Assembly (NCBI GenBank): GCA_023101885.1
Contig: JALPQD010000138.1
Location: 1,046,542-1,110,541 of the forward strand
Direction of reading: 5' to 3'
From: Typhlomys cinereus
Taxonomy: Eukaryota > Chordata > Mammalia > Rodentia > Platacanthomyidae
Length of the DNA stretch: 64,000 bases
Part shown: positions 33,101 through 45,240 of the stretch, piece after piece
How the letters are laid out: each line of letters opens with the position of its first letter
Numbering within the stretch: position 1 is the stretch's first letter
The notes under the pieces: model-generated
The model's input: the letters and a program-made list of their open reading frames with translations, nothing else
Told to the model about the DNA's origin: nothing
The model's database searches: none
Made by a program: the position numbers and the translations under genes

Positions 33101-36100
33101 GAGCAAATTGCCTCAGGGAATTGGGATTTGGGGTTATTAGGCTACTGATTCTCTTTCCTAAACAGTGTTCTCAGCTAGAGATGTCAGACTAACGAATCAG
33201 CTGAACTCTGTGCTGTACCCATTCTTGGATCCCTATAACTCTCTGAGGATCTTCCTTGGCTTTCCCATAATGCCACAGCTCAGCCCACAGATGTTAAGGA
33301 TGGGTGTGGATTCACATTGTTCTCCCCAAATCAGGCCTCTGGAGCCAAGTGTTCCCTTCTTTGTTCCCTTCCAGGATTAAGGATGTGCTTGAATTAAGGT
33401 GACCAGACCCTTTGCTATCCTAACTCCCCCAGGGAATGCTGGGGCATGCAAGAGTGGGTGTCAAGCTTGCTGGGGCCAAGCTCTCTGAGGTGCCTGATCC
33501 ACAGTCCTTGTCGGTGCCAGTTTTCTTAGGAAATGCAAATGTGGGCGTTGGGGGTTGTGTGGTCAATGGAAGCACACTATTCAAATTAGACAGTAACAAA
33601 TGAACTCTGACAGACCCAGCCACGAAGATACTAATTCCCTTCTCTTGAGCGTCATGAAAACACCAACAGATTAATTGATCAATTATCTTTGTCTTATCAT
33701 CCTAAAAAGAAAATACGACCATGAAGGTATAGCTTGTGGTTATGGGGCTGATCCAGGCCAAGGAAGTTAGACAGAAATAACTATCATCAGCAATGAACTT
33801 GGCTCCTGCCTCCATGGCCACAAAGTGGGGGCGGGGGCTGGTGTACATCTTCACCACTGTTCATGGACATTGGATGAGTTATTAAGGGGAACGAGGCTCC
33901 TGGGAATGCTCTGCCTTCACACTGGGAACCTTAGGAGATGTGGAACTTGCCAAAGCCAGCAGCAGCCCTGCCTTCCCTGCCCACAGGATTCAGGCTGATG
34001 CACATCGCCGCCTCCTTCTGAAGACCTTTCCCACTAACTCTCTACCCTGGGAGCCGCCAGTGTGGGAGACCCTTAGAAACAAAGGCAATTAGAGCAGAAA
34101 GTCTGGTGAAGTCTGTGTCGACCTGCCAGAGGCCGTGGCCGTCCAAACACACAGCTGTAAAAAATAAAGGAGGGTGTGGAAGGGGCGGTTAGTGAGGTCT
34201 AAAGAGGAAGACGGAGTGTTAGAGGCATTTAGTTCATCAGAATCAGCATTTCCTAGTGCAAGTCAGTGTCAGTAGCTACAGAAAAAAAAATCATTATGAA
34301 TGGAGGGAGGCATGCTCAGACATGCAACATCAGGACAGAGGGGTGCGAGGTGGTGTCCCTTTATACTCATGCTGATGGTGGATGGCAGGGTCCCATTTAT
34401 ACAGAGATCTTGGGTGCAGAGGTACATAACCATTTCTCTGTGGGTATGTGAGGCCACATTTTTGTATGGCATGGTCGGTAGCTCAGGCCACCACAACATA
34501 CTCACTTCTGCCCCTCTGAGACAGGTACTTGAGCTTACCTTAATGCCATAAGCCCCTCCATAATAAAGCTCTGCAGGGTGAGGAACTTATTAATGGGGTG
34601 GGTACAGTTCAGATCTTTCTTTTCATTCACTGCTGCTGGAAGTAGCAAACACTACCCAGCTGAACTTCAGGTAGGTAGGGAGTCCAAGGGCATGTTCAAC
34701 CAACCCAGGCAATGTGGGGGTTGGGGAGGACAGAAGTAGTACAGGGAACAGTAGATTTCATCAATTATTGGACCTACAACCCACTGACAAAAGAGAGACT
34801 CCCGGATATCTCATTTAAATCTTTTGAATTCAGGCCCAATTCATCTGAATCATTATTAGTGCTCTGAGAACACTGGTGGGGTGATAACTGTCCCTAACTG
34901 AGTTTCAAGTCCCTCTCCTGTAACTTTACTGGCTCCAACCTATGCATTTGTTTGTTTATTTATTGAAATGATAGGTCTTTTCCCCGTTGGTGGGGGCTCA
35001 CCTGAGCATTAAGTCTTCAGCTGACCCTTGTAGATGGCAGGGGAGAGTCTGCCACAGTTAGAAACATGGAGTAAACGGGAGGTTGGGAGGGGAGTCGATA
35101 TAATTTTAGCATTTTATAGTCACTGTTTTTTAGTACTGGCCACATTTTAAAAATTTTTTATTATTATCATTATTTCCTGATAGCTGAGATCAGCAAGCAC
35201 CAAGGGATATTTGCAAGACAATTACAGGGCGCAATCACCCATCATCTTCAGGGGTGAATGAGTCTTCACCATGTGCTTGACTTGACTCTGAGCTAGAGTA
35301 CTGTGGAGAAAAGACAAAATTCGCTTTCAAAAAATGAAAAGTTTCATATTCGAACTCCAGCCATCTGCTTACAACATAGCATCTCATAGGGAAGATCCAA
35401 GCTTTTCCGCAGAACATCAGCCAATGCAAAGTCACTATATTTGGGGTAGGATTCGCAGAGCCTTTAAATGTTAGCAGTCTTAAACTCATAGTGTTCTCTG
35501 CCCTGAGACCTGACAGATTTAAGATAAAATAATTTACTATGATGGACTGACCAGATGTTCTTTTTTGGGGAGGGGTTCTACTTTATTGTATACCATGTAA
35601 ATATGAGACGCCTCCCTGTAGGAAAAGATGGCTGCTCCTAAGCATGTCCAGGAGTCTGAGTATAAATGGGACTGCATTAGGGTGCTGCTGCCACTACAAA
35701 GGGGAAGTCCTCAGTGGTGGCAAATGGAGGGTGAAGGAAAGGGAACACGCACAGGGTAACACACACATGTGGGGAGCATGACACAGAAGGACAGACCAGG
35801 AACAAAGACCATGCAAGACAAGCTGTTGATGGTTCCGTCTGTGTGGATGTCGCCCAGTTGGTTCTCAGAGAAGTGAGGTCAACTGGGGGACCCCTCGCAT
35901 GCACAGGCACACCGGGTGGTTACTGGTGTTAGTCTGGCTTTTCGTGATCACTGCAGCCTGTGTGTGTCTCAGGGTGTGATGTGAAGTAGAACTTTCCTGT
36001 TAGGAGAGAACGCAATGTCTGTGACTCCCAGGGGAGGTTCTGAATAGGTGTTTGACTTTAGTGGGGGAAGCTGAGAGAGAGGAAGGGGGAGAGAGAGGGG

Positions 36101-36947
36101 GTGGGAGTGAGAGAGAGCAGAGGCCTCCCCCTTCTCTCTGGATGGGAGGCAGGAAATATTTTAACAAGGTTGTGACAAGGCATGTATTAACTAATTATTT
36201 TGTCACCATTATGTGCTTCATTAGGCTATAATTTTATTTCCCTTTCTGTAAGGGTCAATCACATGCTACTTTTGATTGCAATGAGATTTCCAGACATCGT
36301 AACTGCCATGAGATGGGACACACATACCCATGACATGGCTTGATTTGGGCTCCTGCCTGGGGGAGGGCACTCTTGAAAAGTGACACCTCAATCTAATCCA
36401 CATTCTCATTTCAGAAAAGTCCTCCAGTTATGCAAAATTGCTAAGGGACTCTCTTTTGGCTTTACACAAATACAGACTTGGCAACGAGTCTATTACTCTT
36501 TGTATCATTTCAAGGTTGCAAATGAGCATCATGGACTGGGACTAATTTTTAGAGCAATTGTGGTTTACAGAGCTACTGGCTGTAAAGTCCAATGACAATG
36601 CTATATGGCTAATTTACAAAATCCGTTCCTGGGAAATCTTTTTTTATGAGCCCTGGTAAAAATGCAAGTGTGCAAACAGTATTTGGGGTTCATGTGGCTT
36701 TACTGAGAGAGCAGCTGGTGCGACCTTGGAGGAAAACATCAAACCAAAGGCTGTCATGTTATCAGTTGCCACATTAAGGTTACAGAGATGGTGAATGAAT
36801 CCTGAACGGGAATTGAGAACAAGAGTCAATCTCTCAAACGGCTTCACTTTACATATCTGAGACAGGAAGAACCGGGTAAGCTCCGGCTCACTGAATGCCA
36901 GGCCATGGTCCCAGGTTTATTCCACTAATCAGAACAAAGAGTTTTAC

Positions 36948-36950
36948 CTT
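36948..36950 (-). CDS. NCAM1: Candidate NCAM1 3-nt AAG microexon
   Basis: Mammalian and avian NCAM transcripts are known to carry an optional AAG triplet between exon c (or 12) and exon 13, coming from a 3-nt exon. On the minus strand this position reads GGTGAGCAG then AAG then GTAAAACTC, so AAG is framed by an AG acceptor and a GTAA donor in the correct intron, between exon c and exon 13. It is the only CAG-AAG-GT[A/G]A arrangement I noticed there. The upstream sequence lacks a good pyrimidine tract, so this is a candidate only. Confidence 0.3.
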
Positions 36951-38128
36951 CTGCTCACCAGCGTGGACGACATCATCAGCACCATGCAAGCCACATGACA
37001 GGGTCACATGATACGCACGCACATGATTGGTTGAAAGGAAAGTGGAGGAGGTCACATGGAAAATACAAAAAAATTAAAAACGGATGTAAACAATGGGCAG
37101 GGAGAAAAAAATCAACAACAAAATCACAGACTAAATAAAAGGAGAAGTCAAATCAAATTGGCAGCATATATAAGAAACATCGGGAGGACAACTGTACTGT
37201 CCAGAAACAGGGGAATAATAAATCACAGAGATCATTTGGTTAACAGCACCAATAAGCATTAGACACAGTTGCAACACTGCGGATTAATGCACACCGAGGA
37301 GCACGAGCACTTTTTAAATGGGAAGGTAGTTCTTTCAGGCCCCAGAAGTCGAAGTCAATCCTGGAGACTGTTAAAGGAGAAGAAGAAAAAGCAAATTATT
37401 TATTCATAGATTCCAGAGCATCCTTGGGAAGCAATGGCAGTGAGACAAAGCCGGGGCTCATCAAGCAAAAATCTTGAGGTTGCCAGTCCTGGAAGAAGAA
37501 AAGATTGTATTCAGTTAATAAAGGCATTTCGTGTTTGCACTGGCCAAACAAGAGGGGTATGGGGGGGGGATGAGCTGCAGGAGGTTGTCTGGAGGCAGGC
37601 CAGAGTTGGAGGCCTGGAGGTTCTAGTGTCATTGGTCACACACTCCCATGATATTCCCAACACCCAATAGGATTGCTCAAAATTCAAGGCACACAGAAAG
37701 GAAAAGCCTGGTGCAGGTCAAGGAACACACAGACCCTTTGGCGGTGGACACAATAGGTCTGTGACTCTAAATGATAGAAACCAACCCTGGGCCCAGGGAG
37801 CTGAGAGTCTCACCTTAATCACATGCGTGCCTGTCGGTGGGTGGAATGATACCATCAGAAGCACGACTGCATTGGTAAGGCACTGAGTTCGGGATTTACA
37901 GTGCAAAAACCCCAGTTTTCTGGTTTGGTTTGTCCAGGTTCCTTTGGCCCTATGTTATGCCCCATGATGTCGTTTGGGACGGAATGATCCTGGCTTTCTC
38001 AAGGGCATTTAAAAGTTTCTACACCTTTTTTAGGTCTGGGCAGCTTTTGACCATGGCCAGCAGAGACTGAGAGAAAGGCAAAGAAGGGAGGGGAAAACTG
38101 CTTTCTGTCCAAAGCACACTGCTGACTT

Positions 38129-38129
<1 letters not shown>

Positions 38130-38180
<51 letters not shown>
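38130..38180 (+). repeat. (GATA)n microsatellite
   Basis: About 12 uninterrupted GATA units. Confidence 0.97.
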
Positions 38181-38181
<1 letters not shown>

Positions 38182-38794
38182 TAAGAGACTTTAGCCAAGT
38201 TACCCACTGCCTTGCCACTGTAAGCTTCTGTCTGTAGTGACCCGATTCCTGCCAAGGATGCTTGGCAAAGTTGCTATGCCACTGAGTAGTCTCTCTTTTG
38301 GTTTGTTGATGATGCTTCAGTCACTTATAAACATACCCACCCGCACCTGTGGAACTAGGAGATATTATCTATTTTCAACTCCACGACAGATGATTGATGG
38401 CGGTTTGTATGATCCCAGCCACTCTGCAGTGAGCTCCAATGTGGTCCACACACGCTACACGTTGTCTCCCTGCTGATGACTATGCTTGTACTGACTAGCA
38501 GCTGCTGTTCAGATGCGACTGTCTCTCCTTTGCCCCCCCCCCCATCCACTGGGACTTATGATTTGGGTCAGGAGTCAAGTGGTTTGAGCCTTCTTCTTTG
38601 AGATTTCACAGCCAAGCATACCTGCAGGCAGAAATGCCTGATGCTTAAAAAAATTAAGCACTCACCAGGGAAGAAATAGTATCATTTCCTTTTCAGGAAT
38701 TGTCTGGAAGCATAATTTCACTGCTTGACAAGACAGAGAGCTGTCTTCAATGAGACAAGAGTTGTACAAATGGGCCATGTAGCTTTCTCCTACT

Positions 38795-38852
38795 GTGTGG
38801 GACACACACTGCGTGGGACACACACTGCGTGGACACACACTGCGTGGACACA
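38795..38852 (+). repeat. Short minisatellite, ~14-bp unit
   Basis: Four units of the type ACACACTGCGTGG(G). Confidence 0.9.
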
Positions 38853-39137
38853 CTGCATACACCTGTCTGACATGTGATGGTGGTGGGGTTGGGCACTGTA
38901 GAGGAAAGAATGCCCTTAGCTTCATTCCTTTTCCAAGTGCTAAAAATACAAGCTCTAAAAAACAAACAAAATCCTCAAAAACCATAAACAACAACAGCAA
39001 CAGAGATAAATTAAAACAAAGCAAACCACCCAAACCATCATCTGAATTAAATCTACGTGAGTGAGCCCAGCTTATTGTCATCGTGTCATTCTGCTGAGAG
39101 AATGAAACCTCAGAAGCATCAGGAATTAAAATCCATC

Positions 39138-39141
<4 letters not shown>

Positions 39142-39172
<31 letters not shown>
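39142..39172. repeat. CA microsatellite
   Basis: Uninterrupted (CA)n of about 30 bp. Confidence 0.95.
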
Positions 39173-39175
<3 letters not shown>

Positions 39176-40230
39176 GAAAGCAGACCTTAGCTGTATTCTT
39201 CAGGAATTATAAAAACAGTCATTTCATGCAAAACACAGAACCAGGAAACTCCTTTCTTCTCGGCTCAGTTCTGCATCAGAAGCCTTGCCAAGGAGAGTGT
39301 GGAGCCGCAGGCTGCTCTCTGGCTTCTCCCTCTGACTACCGAACAATGGGAAGCACAGCAATTTTTCAGGGCACACAGAAACATGCTCACATCTGCAAAC
39401 CCTACTCACCTTCGGTGCTGGAACACACGAGCATGCATGCGCACACGCGTACACACACACATACACACTTCTGTTGCCCAGCCAAGAAAGAGTCAGAAGT
39501 CCTCAGCACACTTTATCAGAGTGTTAGAAAAGGCCCATCTGGAGCCCCCTTTGAGGGCTGACTCCATGTCAGGTTTCTAGGAGGGGAAAAGGTCATGCAG
39601 CCTGGGCCTAGATCTATTGTCAGGAGCAGAATCCCAACACTTTCATTGGACTTTCAACCCAGAGAGGCTGGACTAGACTTCTTCCTTCTATGTGAAGGAG
39701 GGGGAGGAGAAGAAGGCAGCGCTGGCTGCTTGACTGTGCAGGCTCTGCAGGGAGACAAAGGTGGACACTGTCGGGAGACAGGTCTCCTCTGAGCATCTAC
39801 TCTGCCTTTCCCGGCCACCTCTGCTTCCTCCATTCCTGCCTTACTTTCAGTCCTTGTTGGGTTCGTGTGTATCTATGTGTGTGTATGTGCATTTCAGAGG
39901 CAGGACAGCAAGAACTGGGACAGGAGATAGGTTCTTCGTTTCCCTGATCCTTTTCTATTTTTAGCATGGGAGCATCAATTTGGAAAGGTCTCCTCATGCA
40001 CAGTGTGTGCTAACAACGATCACCCTATTCTTTAAGGGGGTGCTGGGTTTACTCTCTTGGCTAAGCAGACAGCATGCTTAGGAAAACTGTTTGGGGGAGG
40101 AGGTTCCATGCACCCACGACTCTTGCTTTTAAAGACAGGAAAACACTCAGCGGCACCACAACCCAGAACTCGGCTCTATCTCAAGCGACGATCTGAGCGG
40201 CAGCAGAGAGCAGCCCATCTCAGTACTCAC

Positions 40231-40272
40231 TAGACAGCTCTGTGGTTGTAAGGGCAGGAAGAGGCCAGGTTG
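40231..40272 (-). CDS. NCAM1: NCAM1 alternative exon c (MSD1c), 42 nt
   Basis: 42 nt, flanked by GTTTCCATAG and GTGAGTACTG, phase 1 on both sides. It decodes as TTWPLPALTTTELS plus a leading A of the next codon. Human exon c as I recall reads TTWPLPALATTEPA, so the core is shared and the end differs. It completes the Pro/Thr-rich hinge made by exons a, b and c; with AAG following, the next codons would be Lys-Gly-Glu-Pro, without it Arg-Glu-Pro. All three small exons are multiples of three and preserve phase, so any combination stays in frame. Confidence 0.9.
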
Positions 40273-41820
40273 CTATGGAAACATGATGGACAGAAAGGGC
40301 ACAGACAAATGAAGGTGAGAAGGGAGACTTATAAACTCATAGACCCACAAGCACATACTGTGACTGTATGCATGCACATATATCTTTCATATCTGAGCAT
40401 CATTATAAAAAGATGGTGGTGGGATATTTCTCTCATTCCTTTTTTCAGTCAATATTAATTTTTTCTTCAAATCAATATCAAGATATATATTTTAAAGAGA
40501 TCTTTAGAGAAAAGGAGCCACGCAATAAGAGATAACATATCTCCCAATTATTATTCCTACTAATTATAGTCACTAAATGTTGGACACTGTGCTTTCTGGT
40601 TTTTTTTTTAGCATTTAATCTTCAATTTCCAGAAATACTCACATGGGAAGGGGAGATCTTCATTTTAGTGTTAGAAGTCTGGGGAAACCATAAGACTGAC
40701 TCGTCGGGGTCATGAAGCTATAGGCATTAGTAGTGCAGTTGAGATTTGAACCCAGATCAGTCTGTCTTCAAGGCCTGAATTCCTTTGGTTATACCTCACT
40801 GTTGGGAATGGGAGTGGTGGGAACGTTTGCAAGGCAAATGATGGCAAGAGAAAGCTTTTGGGTTGCGACTCAAATTTCTTTCTGAGAATGAGCCCAAACC
40901 AACAGAGGGCTCCTGCATTACCGGGGAGAATAAAGGTAGCCAGATGGGCCTCTCCTGCCGACACCTTGCCGCCACGCGCTTCTCTGAGCGGATGCTGGCA
41001 TTATACCATGATCAGCTCACATTCTTTCTCTCTTCTAGGAAGCTATGTCCAAAACTCCAAAGAGCGACAGGCCTGAGCCTTCTATGCTCCTGACTACTCC
41101 AGGGATGGAACAGGTAGGAGGACCACCTGGAAGAGAGCCAGGCTCAGCCCACGTGACAGACCGGACACAGACACTGAACTGTCTACATGCCGGCTGGGTC
41201 AGTAGGGATCCAGAGCGAGCAAAGCACGGCTGGATAACGCTGCTGTGCTGGTCCTCTGTGGGGAAGGTACGTGGAGGGGAGGCGACTCATTCTCTTTCGG
41301 AGAAGAGATCAGCAAGCACTGCTTGCAAAGGACCAAGTCATCCCTTCAGACACCTAAGGCCAGGCACATCTGTGAGTAGACGCTGCTTATTTTCTTGCAA
41401 ATATTTATGTGAAATCTGCATGTCTGTGGATAAAGTGAAAGCTGTAGGCTATCCTATTTCAATGCTTGAGTCCAACTAAAATAAAGGGTAAAAAACAAAA
41501 CAGAACCCTAAAACACAACACCTCAAAGCCTCTTGGATGACTTTCTTTTCCTTGGTATATTCCTTTGGCTTTTCAAAATCTCTGCTTTGGTCTGGCCCAC
41601 TTGAGAATGCTGAGCAGAGAGCCAGCCACAGCCGCCCTGAGCAGGCCTGTGAAGGCTTTTCCATGTACAGCAAAGCGCTGTGCCTATTTCTCTTTTCGTT
41701 TGTTTCCCTAAAATCTGACGTGGCTTTCCACAGACAAGGTGAAGCAGGGAACATTGGGCACATGGACCGTGGCTGGAGAAAGTCACCTGTGGGGAGATAG
41801 ATGAAGAAAACCATACTCAC

Positions 41821-41868
41821 TAGCTGGAGAAGAAAATGGACCGAGGGTGGAGGAGCTAGCAGGAGCCG
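41821..41868 (-). CDS. NCAM1: NCAM1 alternative exon b (MSD1b), 48 nt
   Basis: 48 nt, flanked by TTTTTTTCTCCAG and GTGAGTATGG, phase 1 on both sides. After exon a it decodes as PAPASSSTLGPFSSPA, rich in Pro, Ser, Thr and Ala. The length and the ASSST core match exon b of the muscle-specific domain; the human version I recall is PASASSSTPVPLSPPD, so the second half has diverged. It adds O-glycosylation-prone hinge sequence. It lies 5.1 kb beyond exon a and 1.5 kb before exon c. Confidence 0.9.
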
Positions 41869-42513
41869 CTGGAGAAAAAAAGATGAAAGTGAACAGAAAA
41901 AAAATGGGGGAGGAAAAAGAGATCGTTGGAGACACATGGGTGTGGAGTAGCGTCCCACCAGGCTGGCAGGAGGAGCAGAAGAGCCAAGTAGGAAGAAAAA
42001 TGCCATGCACGAAACAGGTAGCTGGCAGACCAGCAGGCAGCAAGCAGGGCTCCTTTGAATTTCAAACCACAAGCCACAGAATCTGCCAAGTCTGCTGCGC
42101 AGGTAAGAGATTGGGCCCAGAACAGCACAGGCCTCAGACCCTGGCTGGTAAGAAGCAGCCAGTTGGGCAGGATTGGCTGTGCTCCTGGGGGTCAGATGCT
42201 CAGCAGGTGAACCCTTCAAGGAGAAAGGGGCGGGCTCTCATGTCACACTCTTCAAATGCGCTTGTGTCTAGGAACATATTTGTATACATAGTGCGTCTTT
42301 ATAGCAAACCTACGCACCTTACCTCATGTCTAGTTTTAAGAACCAAATGGAATGGAAATGACCACCCTTAATGACAGGACACGTTTCACAATCATTTTTG
42401 CACAGAAGATATTGGAAACATGGCTTCTCTTGGAATAGCTCCCTACAATACTTGACTAGATCTTGTGAGGGAAGAAAGGTGGAGGAAAGCTTAGTGTCAA
42501 CCTTGTTTCCCCC

Positions 42514-42577
<64 letters not shown>

Positions 42578-42632
42578 AAGAGAGAGACAGAGAGAGAGAG
42601 ACAGACAGAGAGAGAGAGAGAGACAGAGAGAA
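42514..42632 (+). repeat. (GA)n microsatellite
   Basis: About 120 bp of AG repeats with a few GACA units. Confidence 0.95.
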
Positions 42633-42997
42633 ATGTTGAAGAGATGAATCCAGAAAACATCACTAGCTAGCTTCCAAAATGGAGGATGCTTAGAAATCAT
42701 GCATCTGAGACATTGGGACACTGACTGGATCTTTTGTGTTTTGTTGGCAAATAGTCAGAAGTTATCCATCAGCAATCACAAAACATAAAGCCCTTTGTGC
42801 AATTAGCAAATCACCAACATATTGTTAAGCCATAGTGCTTGTGACTTGGTCCTCCAGCACCTTCCATATGAGGGCATCTCATCTAAACCATCAAAGCAAG
42901 TGTCTCTGGATATTACTGAGTTGTGCTCAAATTGCCCACTCAGCTCAGGTCAAAAGCACATCTGATTTTCTCTATATATTTTTTTCCATCTTCATCT

Positions 42998-43147
42998 TAT
43001 GTGTGTATAGGCCAGGGAGTACCTGTATGCATATACATGTTTATATGTGTGTGTGCACACCTGTGTGTGCAGATGTGGAGACTATCAGTGGCTATCAGAA
43101 ATCATCATCACTCTTTCTTCTACCTTATTATTTTTGAAGCAGGGTTT

Positions 43148-43196
<49 letters not shown>

Positions 43197-43605
43197 GCCC
43201 AAGGATGACTTCAGAAATCATCCTGAATTAGTTCTACCTCCTTTTTGCTTTGCTCTGGGATTTCCCAGGCTCTGTCCACCAGGGCCTGAAGTTCAGGCTG
43301 CCACCAGTTCTGTCTGGAGTTTTTATGTAGGTCCTGGGATCTGAACTCAGGATCTTCTGCTTGTGAGGCAGAGTCTTGACCCTTGAGCCATCTCTCCAGT
43401 CCTGAGACAGGGTTTATAATCAAACCCCAGAGCTCACTCAGGGGCAAACCTCCCTAGTTAGTTTGCTTTGGGGATTTCAATCTCTACCTTCTGAGGCTGC
43501 CACCTTCATCTGTCATTCCCATGGGATCTGGGGATCTGAATCTTGTCCTCTTGCTTGTATAGTAAGTGAGTTAACCACTGAGCCATCTTCTTAGCCTTGA
43601 CACAT
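42998..43605 (-). mobile_element. B3-like SINE split by a nested SINE
   Basis: The outer element is 42998-43147 plus 43404-43605, ending ATCTGAATCTTGTCCTCTTG and CACTGAGCCATCTTCTTAGC. It is interrupted by the element at 43148-43403. Confidence 0.65.
43148..43403 (-). mobile_element. B2-headed SINE with unfamiliar body, copy 1
   Basis: Read on the minus strand: a tRNA-like head (GACTGGAGAGATGGCTCAAG, B-box-like CTGAGTTCAGATCCC), then a body with GGGAAATCCCAGAGCAAAGC and GAAGTCATCCTTGGGCC, then a (CA)n tail. Near-identical 12-bp repeats flank it (GAAGCAGGGTTT at 43136 and GAGACAGGGTTT at 43404). Confidence 0.75.
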
Positions 43606-44845
43606 TTTTTTGGTGGGTTTGGAGGTTAATATAATTGTCCATATGACTCTGGCAAAGATATGGTACCTTATGTGTCCTAAATATACACACTGGAATGCAT
43701 TTAAGGGACACTTGCCTGTGTCACAGAGGGAACAATATATCAGAAAGTATACAATCTCTATACCCTGACGTAGTCTATTTTGTTTCTTGGCATAGAAATG
43801 AATTAAGAGGTGGCACTCAGGCAATGAGATCCTATGGGCATGTCGTTCAATCATGGCGTCAGTGGCTGCGAGCCTTGCTGGCAGGGAAGCAGCTGCTCCC
43901 TAGGCAGGTGGGTCATGAGCTTATCACCGGAGGATCTTGGTGTCATTCAGACATGTTGCTTAAAAATACACACAGCAGAACATGCCCCTAAGCTAGAGTT
44001 GTATTTGATAATAGTCATAACTCTCTCATTACCTTCCTGCACACTTATGCACTGCACTCAAAGGAACCGGGAACAGGTAAGACATGCTTTCTCTCCTGTA
44101 GCTTGGGTGGAGTCCCTTAGTAGTTGCAGCTTTTATTTGCTTGTTTGCTCCTCTCTGGCTGTGATACACTATGCCTCTGAATATAAAGATGTCTCCTTAA
44201 ACTTCTCCTAAGAGCCAAGAAAGTTATCCCCACTACAGAGACATCTCTAAGAACTTCAAAAATGAATTAATGCCAAACACTGGCCTCATGAACACCACAC
44301 AACCCAGGGATCTGGCAAACCAATTACTGGTTGGTCTTGTACCTTCTCTCTTCTGGGGCTGGGGGCGACAGATTAAGCTGTAAATGTGCACCCACCAGTC
44401 CTGCAGGACGGGGGGCAGGGAGATGGCATGGCACAGCGATCCTATGCCTCAGGTTCTCAGACTTGGTGTGAAGACACGTGGTTCACTAGGTGGCTGACTG
44501 TTTCCCCTTGTGCCTTCCAAGCAGTGGGAGTGAGAACTCAGACATGGTCTTTTCTAAGACTTGTCCTTGTTTTCCAGTACCAAGAAGAGGGTTTTGGCAT
44601 AGCAGCAGAAAACACTGGCTTCATCTTCTTAAGGCCATCCTTTCTCAGGGCAGGCCTGGGTGGATTAGACCTGCACATTGGAGACTTAGGAAAGTCTGTG
44701 AGTGTGCAAGGAAAGCGCTCGCTAAGGCCCCTTTAGTGAGCGTAAGGCTTCTACATGTTCACCAAACCACCTTGCCAATGTTCTAGAATGGTATATACAA
44801 CTCTAAGATTAAACCTCATTTTTACTTATCAAAAGAGTTTACCCA

Positions 44846-45055
44846 CCCTCCCTCTCTCCCTGCCTCCCTCCCTGCTTCCCTCCCTGCCTCCCTCCCTGCC
44901 TCCCTCCCTCCCTTCTTCCCTTCGTTCCTCTCTCCTTTCCTCCCTCCCTTCCTTCTTTTTTCCTTTCTTCCTTCTTTTCTTCCTTTCATTCTTTCTTCAA
45001 TCCATCCTTCCTTCAATCATCTTCCTTCAATCTTGCTTCCTTTAATCTTTCCATC
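44846..45055 (+). repeat. Polypyrimidine tract
   Basis: CCCT, CCTG and CTTC units to about 44997, then looser TTCAATC/CTTC units. Confidence 0.9.
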
Positions 45056-45059
45056 TATC

Positions 45060-45240
45060 TTTCCTGAATCTAGGACTTTGCACATGCTAGACAAGGTTCT
45101 ACCGCTGGACTATACATTGAATTCCTTGTTTTTCCTATTTTCTTTGGTAGAGTCTCGTTGGGCTATCCAGGCTGGCCTAGAACTTGCCACATCCTCCCAA
45201 GAAGCTAGGATGACAGGCCTGGGCACAAACTTGATATTTT
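45060..45240 (-). mobile_element. ID/B1 composite SINE
   Basis: The plus strand has GCACATGCTAGACAAGGTTC and CTACCGCTGGACTA (ID-like), followed by GAGTCTCGTTGGGCTATCCA and CTGGCCTAGAACTTGCC (B1-like). Confidence 0.6.

Noticed and set aside
39403..39413. Second AAG-GTGAGT arrangement as the microexon
   Set aside because: AAG is preceded by CCG, not AG; the nearest AG would give an 8-nt exon that breaks frame.
41476..42219. 247-codon minus-strand frame around exon b
   Set aside because: It passes through exon b in a frame that does not encode its peptide; the exon has proper splice sites inside it.
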